Assembly (NCBI GenBank): GCA_905211645.1
Contig: CAJMBK010000004.1
Span: 1 to 64,000 of the forward strand
Reading direction: 5' to 3'
Origin: an uncultured Caryophanales bacterium
Lineage (GTDB): Bacteria > Bacillota_I > Bacilli_A > RFN20 > CAG-288
Length of the DNA: 64,000 nt
Shown here: one piece after another, positions 62,189 to 64,000 of the stretch
Layout of the letters: each line of letters starts with the position of its first letter
How positions within the stretch are numbered: the stretch's first letter is position 1
Notes under the pieces: model-generated
Told to the model about the DNA's origin: nothing
Database searches by the model: none
What the model saw: only the letters and a program-made list of their open reading frames with translations
Translations under genes and position numbers: made by a program

Positions 62189-62851
62189 TTACTTCTTTAA
62201 TAAGAACTTCTCTAACTTATAAATCAATTGATAAAGAGTTCCTTCCTCTTCATTTTTAGTTAAATCACTAAGTGCAACTCTAACAATTTCTCTCTTAGAT
62301 GGTTTAGCGTTATTAGGAACCTCTTCCCCTATCGTTACATCGAAAATAGATAACGTTCCTTTTTCGTTTTTAGATGACTTATAAGTATGACCAGTCAAAC
62401 TGCTCGTGAACTCTATGTTTTTAAAATGATGCCTATTAGTACCAAGTATTCTATTTTCCTCAGCAGTTTCCTCTTCATCTAAATCTTTCTCTGAAGGTTT
62501 AACCTTATGCAGTTTTTCTTCTAGCCCGTTAATTTGAGCGATCGCTTGTAAAATCTTATAGGCTTTCTCGGAAGTCATATTATAAAATTCTCGGATTCTT
62601 CTCTTTCCATCGAACTCCTCGATCGCCCTTAAGTCGGGATTTATCATGTCGATGAGTTCATGGAGTTTCTTATCAGTCAAACGTTGCGGAACCTCATAAT
62701 AAGCATATAGCCTAAATGCAAAAGGTATACATTCGCTTCTATTTAGCTGTTTAAGTCTTTTGTTTACATCGTCCGCATAACCTATCTTCACATAGTCAGG
62801 GAATGATGGGTTGGTAAGTATGTAAATTACGCCTTGTGATTTGGTTTCCAT
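62189..62851 (-). CDS. GIY-YIG nuclease family protein (T5orf172-like)
   Basis: A 220-residue protein with an N-terminal GIY-YIG domain: GVIYILTNPSFPDYVKIGYA holds both signature strands (VIY at 8-10, KIG at 22-24), and R32 in KRLKQLNRS is the catalytic Arg. IREFYNM around 86-92 provides further conserved positions. The C-terminal 110 residues are acidic then basic and may bind DNA or a partner. The gene starts 3 nt after the helicase/nuclease stop, with GGAG overlapping that gene, so both belong to one unit, likely a defence or mobile-element system. Confidence 0.85.
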   Translation of the reverse strand: METKSQGVIYILTNPSFPDYVKIGYADDVNKRLKQLNRSECIPFAFRLYAYYEVPQRLTDKKLHELIDMINPDLRAIEEFDGKRRIREFYNMTSEKAYKILQAIAQINGLEEKLHKVKPSEKDLDEEETAEENRILGTNRHHFKNIEFTSSLTGHTYKSSKNEKGTLSIFDVTIGEEVPNNAKPSKREIVRVALSDLTKNEEEGTLYQLIYKLEKFLLKK

Positions 62852-62854
62852 AGG

Positions 62855-64000
62855 TTAATTATCTCCCATTTTTTCAACTAATTTTTTCAAATACTCAGCA
62901 GTTTGAAGGTTGGTATTAACAGTTCTGAAGATTTCATTAAAATTAACCCAATTTTCTCTAGATTCACCATAGTCGTGATAAACAAGTTGATCATAGTAAT
63001 AAAATTGAGATCCGCTCTTTACAACTATTCCACCTATTACTTTAGGAGCGTATCCTCTGTTTTGGTTAATATTGACTAAATATCTATGTAATGCTTCAGC
63101 CTTTGGTTTAGTATCTTCTTCTACTCTTTGACCAATTCCCTTAGTATCAAATATTCCCACGGTCCCATCTTTGAATTTAACAATAAAATCAGGCTGGAAG
63201 GTTTTTAAATCATTGTTATAACTTATCCCAAAATTAACCTTCATCAATTCAGAGCCATTTTCCCAATACCACTCAACTTCCTTGGCTTCATCTAAATAAT
63301 TTAAAAAATCAGCTTCCAATCTGTTTATACGCCCACTTTCATCTTTTCGCACAAAGAGTGGTTGATATAGTGACTTAGGTGCAATCAATTTTTCATGAGT
63401 TTCTAGAGAATAGCTCCTCTTATCCTCAATCTTAAAATCATAATGTTCGGCTTTTTTGCCTTTATCATTTTTTAATATATCTCTAAAATCAGTAGTCGCC
63501 GAACTTAAAATTTCAGCAAAAACTGCGGAATTATTAACCACAATTCGTTGATAAGCAGAAACCTTTATATCTCTATCAAAAGCGTTATAAAACTTAGTAA
63601 AAGTTGTGATTATTGCTGAGTTGATAGGTGATTTTGAACGAACATATGCTAAGCCATTTAAATTGCTTCTAATTAAGTCATAATACTGCGCAATAATATC
63701 CGTGTCTGACATTTTAACGGTAACTAAATCATTCGTAACTATTTGTTCATCATCAATTGTATTTGACTTAATAGCAGTTTCTTTTAAAAGCAAGTCATCT
63801 GTGTTTATACTCAAATTGATGCCTTTTTCTTCGAGTTTCCTTTGATTTTCGGTATAAAATCCATATTTTTCGCTGTCGTCAAATCCAAAAAACTCCATGA
63901 ACCTTTTTTCATAAATTTCAGCAAATCTAGAATCCGCCGAGTTGTAGTCGCCTTGTCTTGAACGATAAAATGATTTAAGTTGCGTTTGTCCCCATATCAT
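62855..64000 (-). CDS. Type III restriction-like helicase/nuclease, C-terminal part (runs off the window)
   Basis: 381 codons are visible; the 5' part lies beyond position 64000, and the in-frame ATG at the edge is probably internal. The helicase core is therefore not seen. Toward the C-terminus VEWYWENGSE, then TFQPDFIVKFKDGTVGIFDTKG, forms a PD-(D/E)xK nuclease site (PD, then D-T-K), as in Res subunits of type III restriction enzymes and related SNF2/DEAD proteins. The following 60 residues hold GGIVVKSGSQFYYYD. It is coupled to a GIY-YIG gene; a methylase, if any, would be upstream outside the window. Confidence 0.75.
   Translation of the reverse strand: MIWGQTQLKSFYRSRQGDYNSADSRFAEIYEKRFMEFFGFDDSEKYGFYTENQRKLEEKGINLSINTDDLLLKETAIKSNTIDDEQIVTNDLVTVKMSDTDIIAQYYDLIRSNLNGLAYVRSKSPINSAIITTFTKFYNAFDRDIKVSAYQRIVVNNSAVFAEILSSATTDFRDILKNDKGKKAEHYDFKIEDKRSYSLETHEKLIAPKSLYQPLFVRKDESGRINRLEADFLNYLDEAKEVEWYWENGSELMKVNFGISYNNDLKTFQPDFIVKFKDGTVGIFDTKGIGQRVEEDTKPKAEALHRYLVNINQNRGYAPKVIGGIVVKSGSQFYYYDQLVYHDYGESRENWVNFNEIFRTVNTNLQTAEYLKKLVEKMGDN

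Overview
The window is AT-rich bacterial DNA with short intergenic gaps, Shine-Dalgarno (SD) led operons, lipoboxes and cre/L-box style Gram-positive control. TGA is used as an ordinary stop (for example at 5451-5453, 12526-12528 and 24025-24027), so the standard bacterial code applies. Gene content (htpG, rarA, dtd, mnmA, rimO, cysS, feoAB, GH2/GH13/GH36 glycosidases, two M18 aminopeptidases) points to a fermentative, probably gut-dwelling Bacilli/Erysipelotrichia-like Firmicute. That lineage is an inference; no rRNA or tRNA gene was seen. Region 1 (1-31.7 kb, mostly + strand) is housekeeping and envelope: an FtsX-type ABC exporter, htpG, a three-gene overlapping cluster of unknowns with a possible permuted NlpC/P60 protein, divergent rarA and dtd-mnmA, rimO, a heterodimeric ABC exporter, cysS-mgtC, a neopullulanase-like GH13, the converging feoA-feoB-FeoB-associated operon, an O-antigen-ligase-like membrane protein, and an ABC-2 transporter whose permease gene runs into a large surface protein and then a poly-Ser lipoprotein. 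Region 2 (31.8-49.8 kb, - strand) is metabolic. A GPH symporter, a GH13 oligo-1,6-glucosidase, a GH36 alpha-galactosidase and a GH2 beta-galactosidase form one operon for raffinose/melibiose-type oligosaccharides. Upstream on the same strand lies a lysine-riboswitch operon encoding an unusual fused binding-protein/permease, its ATPase and an O6-alkylguanine-DNA alkyltransferase; then a MATE exporter and two different M18 aminopeptidases. Region 3 (49.8-64 kb) is accessory and decaying. It holds a solitary HEPN-like protein, a DUF4926 protein, an arsR-DUF5714 operon with clear operators, an IS3-family shell around a bacterial PH-domain gene, acetolactate decarboxylase with a KdgT-like permease opposite a PucR-type regulator, several broken genes and transposase scraps, an InlB-repeat lipoprotein, and at the right edge a GIY-YIG protein next to a type III restriction-like helicase/nuclease that leaves the window. 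The most unusual single object is the lysine transporter gene at 42926-44623. It carries the two parts of a family-3 solute-binding domain in swapped order, fused to the permease, directly behind an L-box and a terminator. Other points are promoters that imply leaderless mRNAs (dtd, cysS, the gene at 4830), terminators fused to the next promoter or ribosome site, and a 112-codon frame split by a single TAA.
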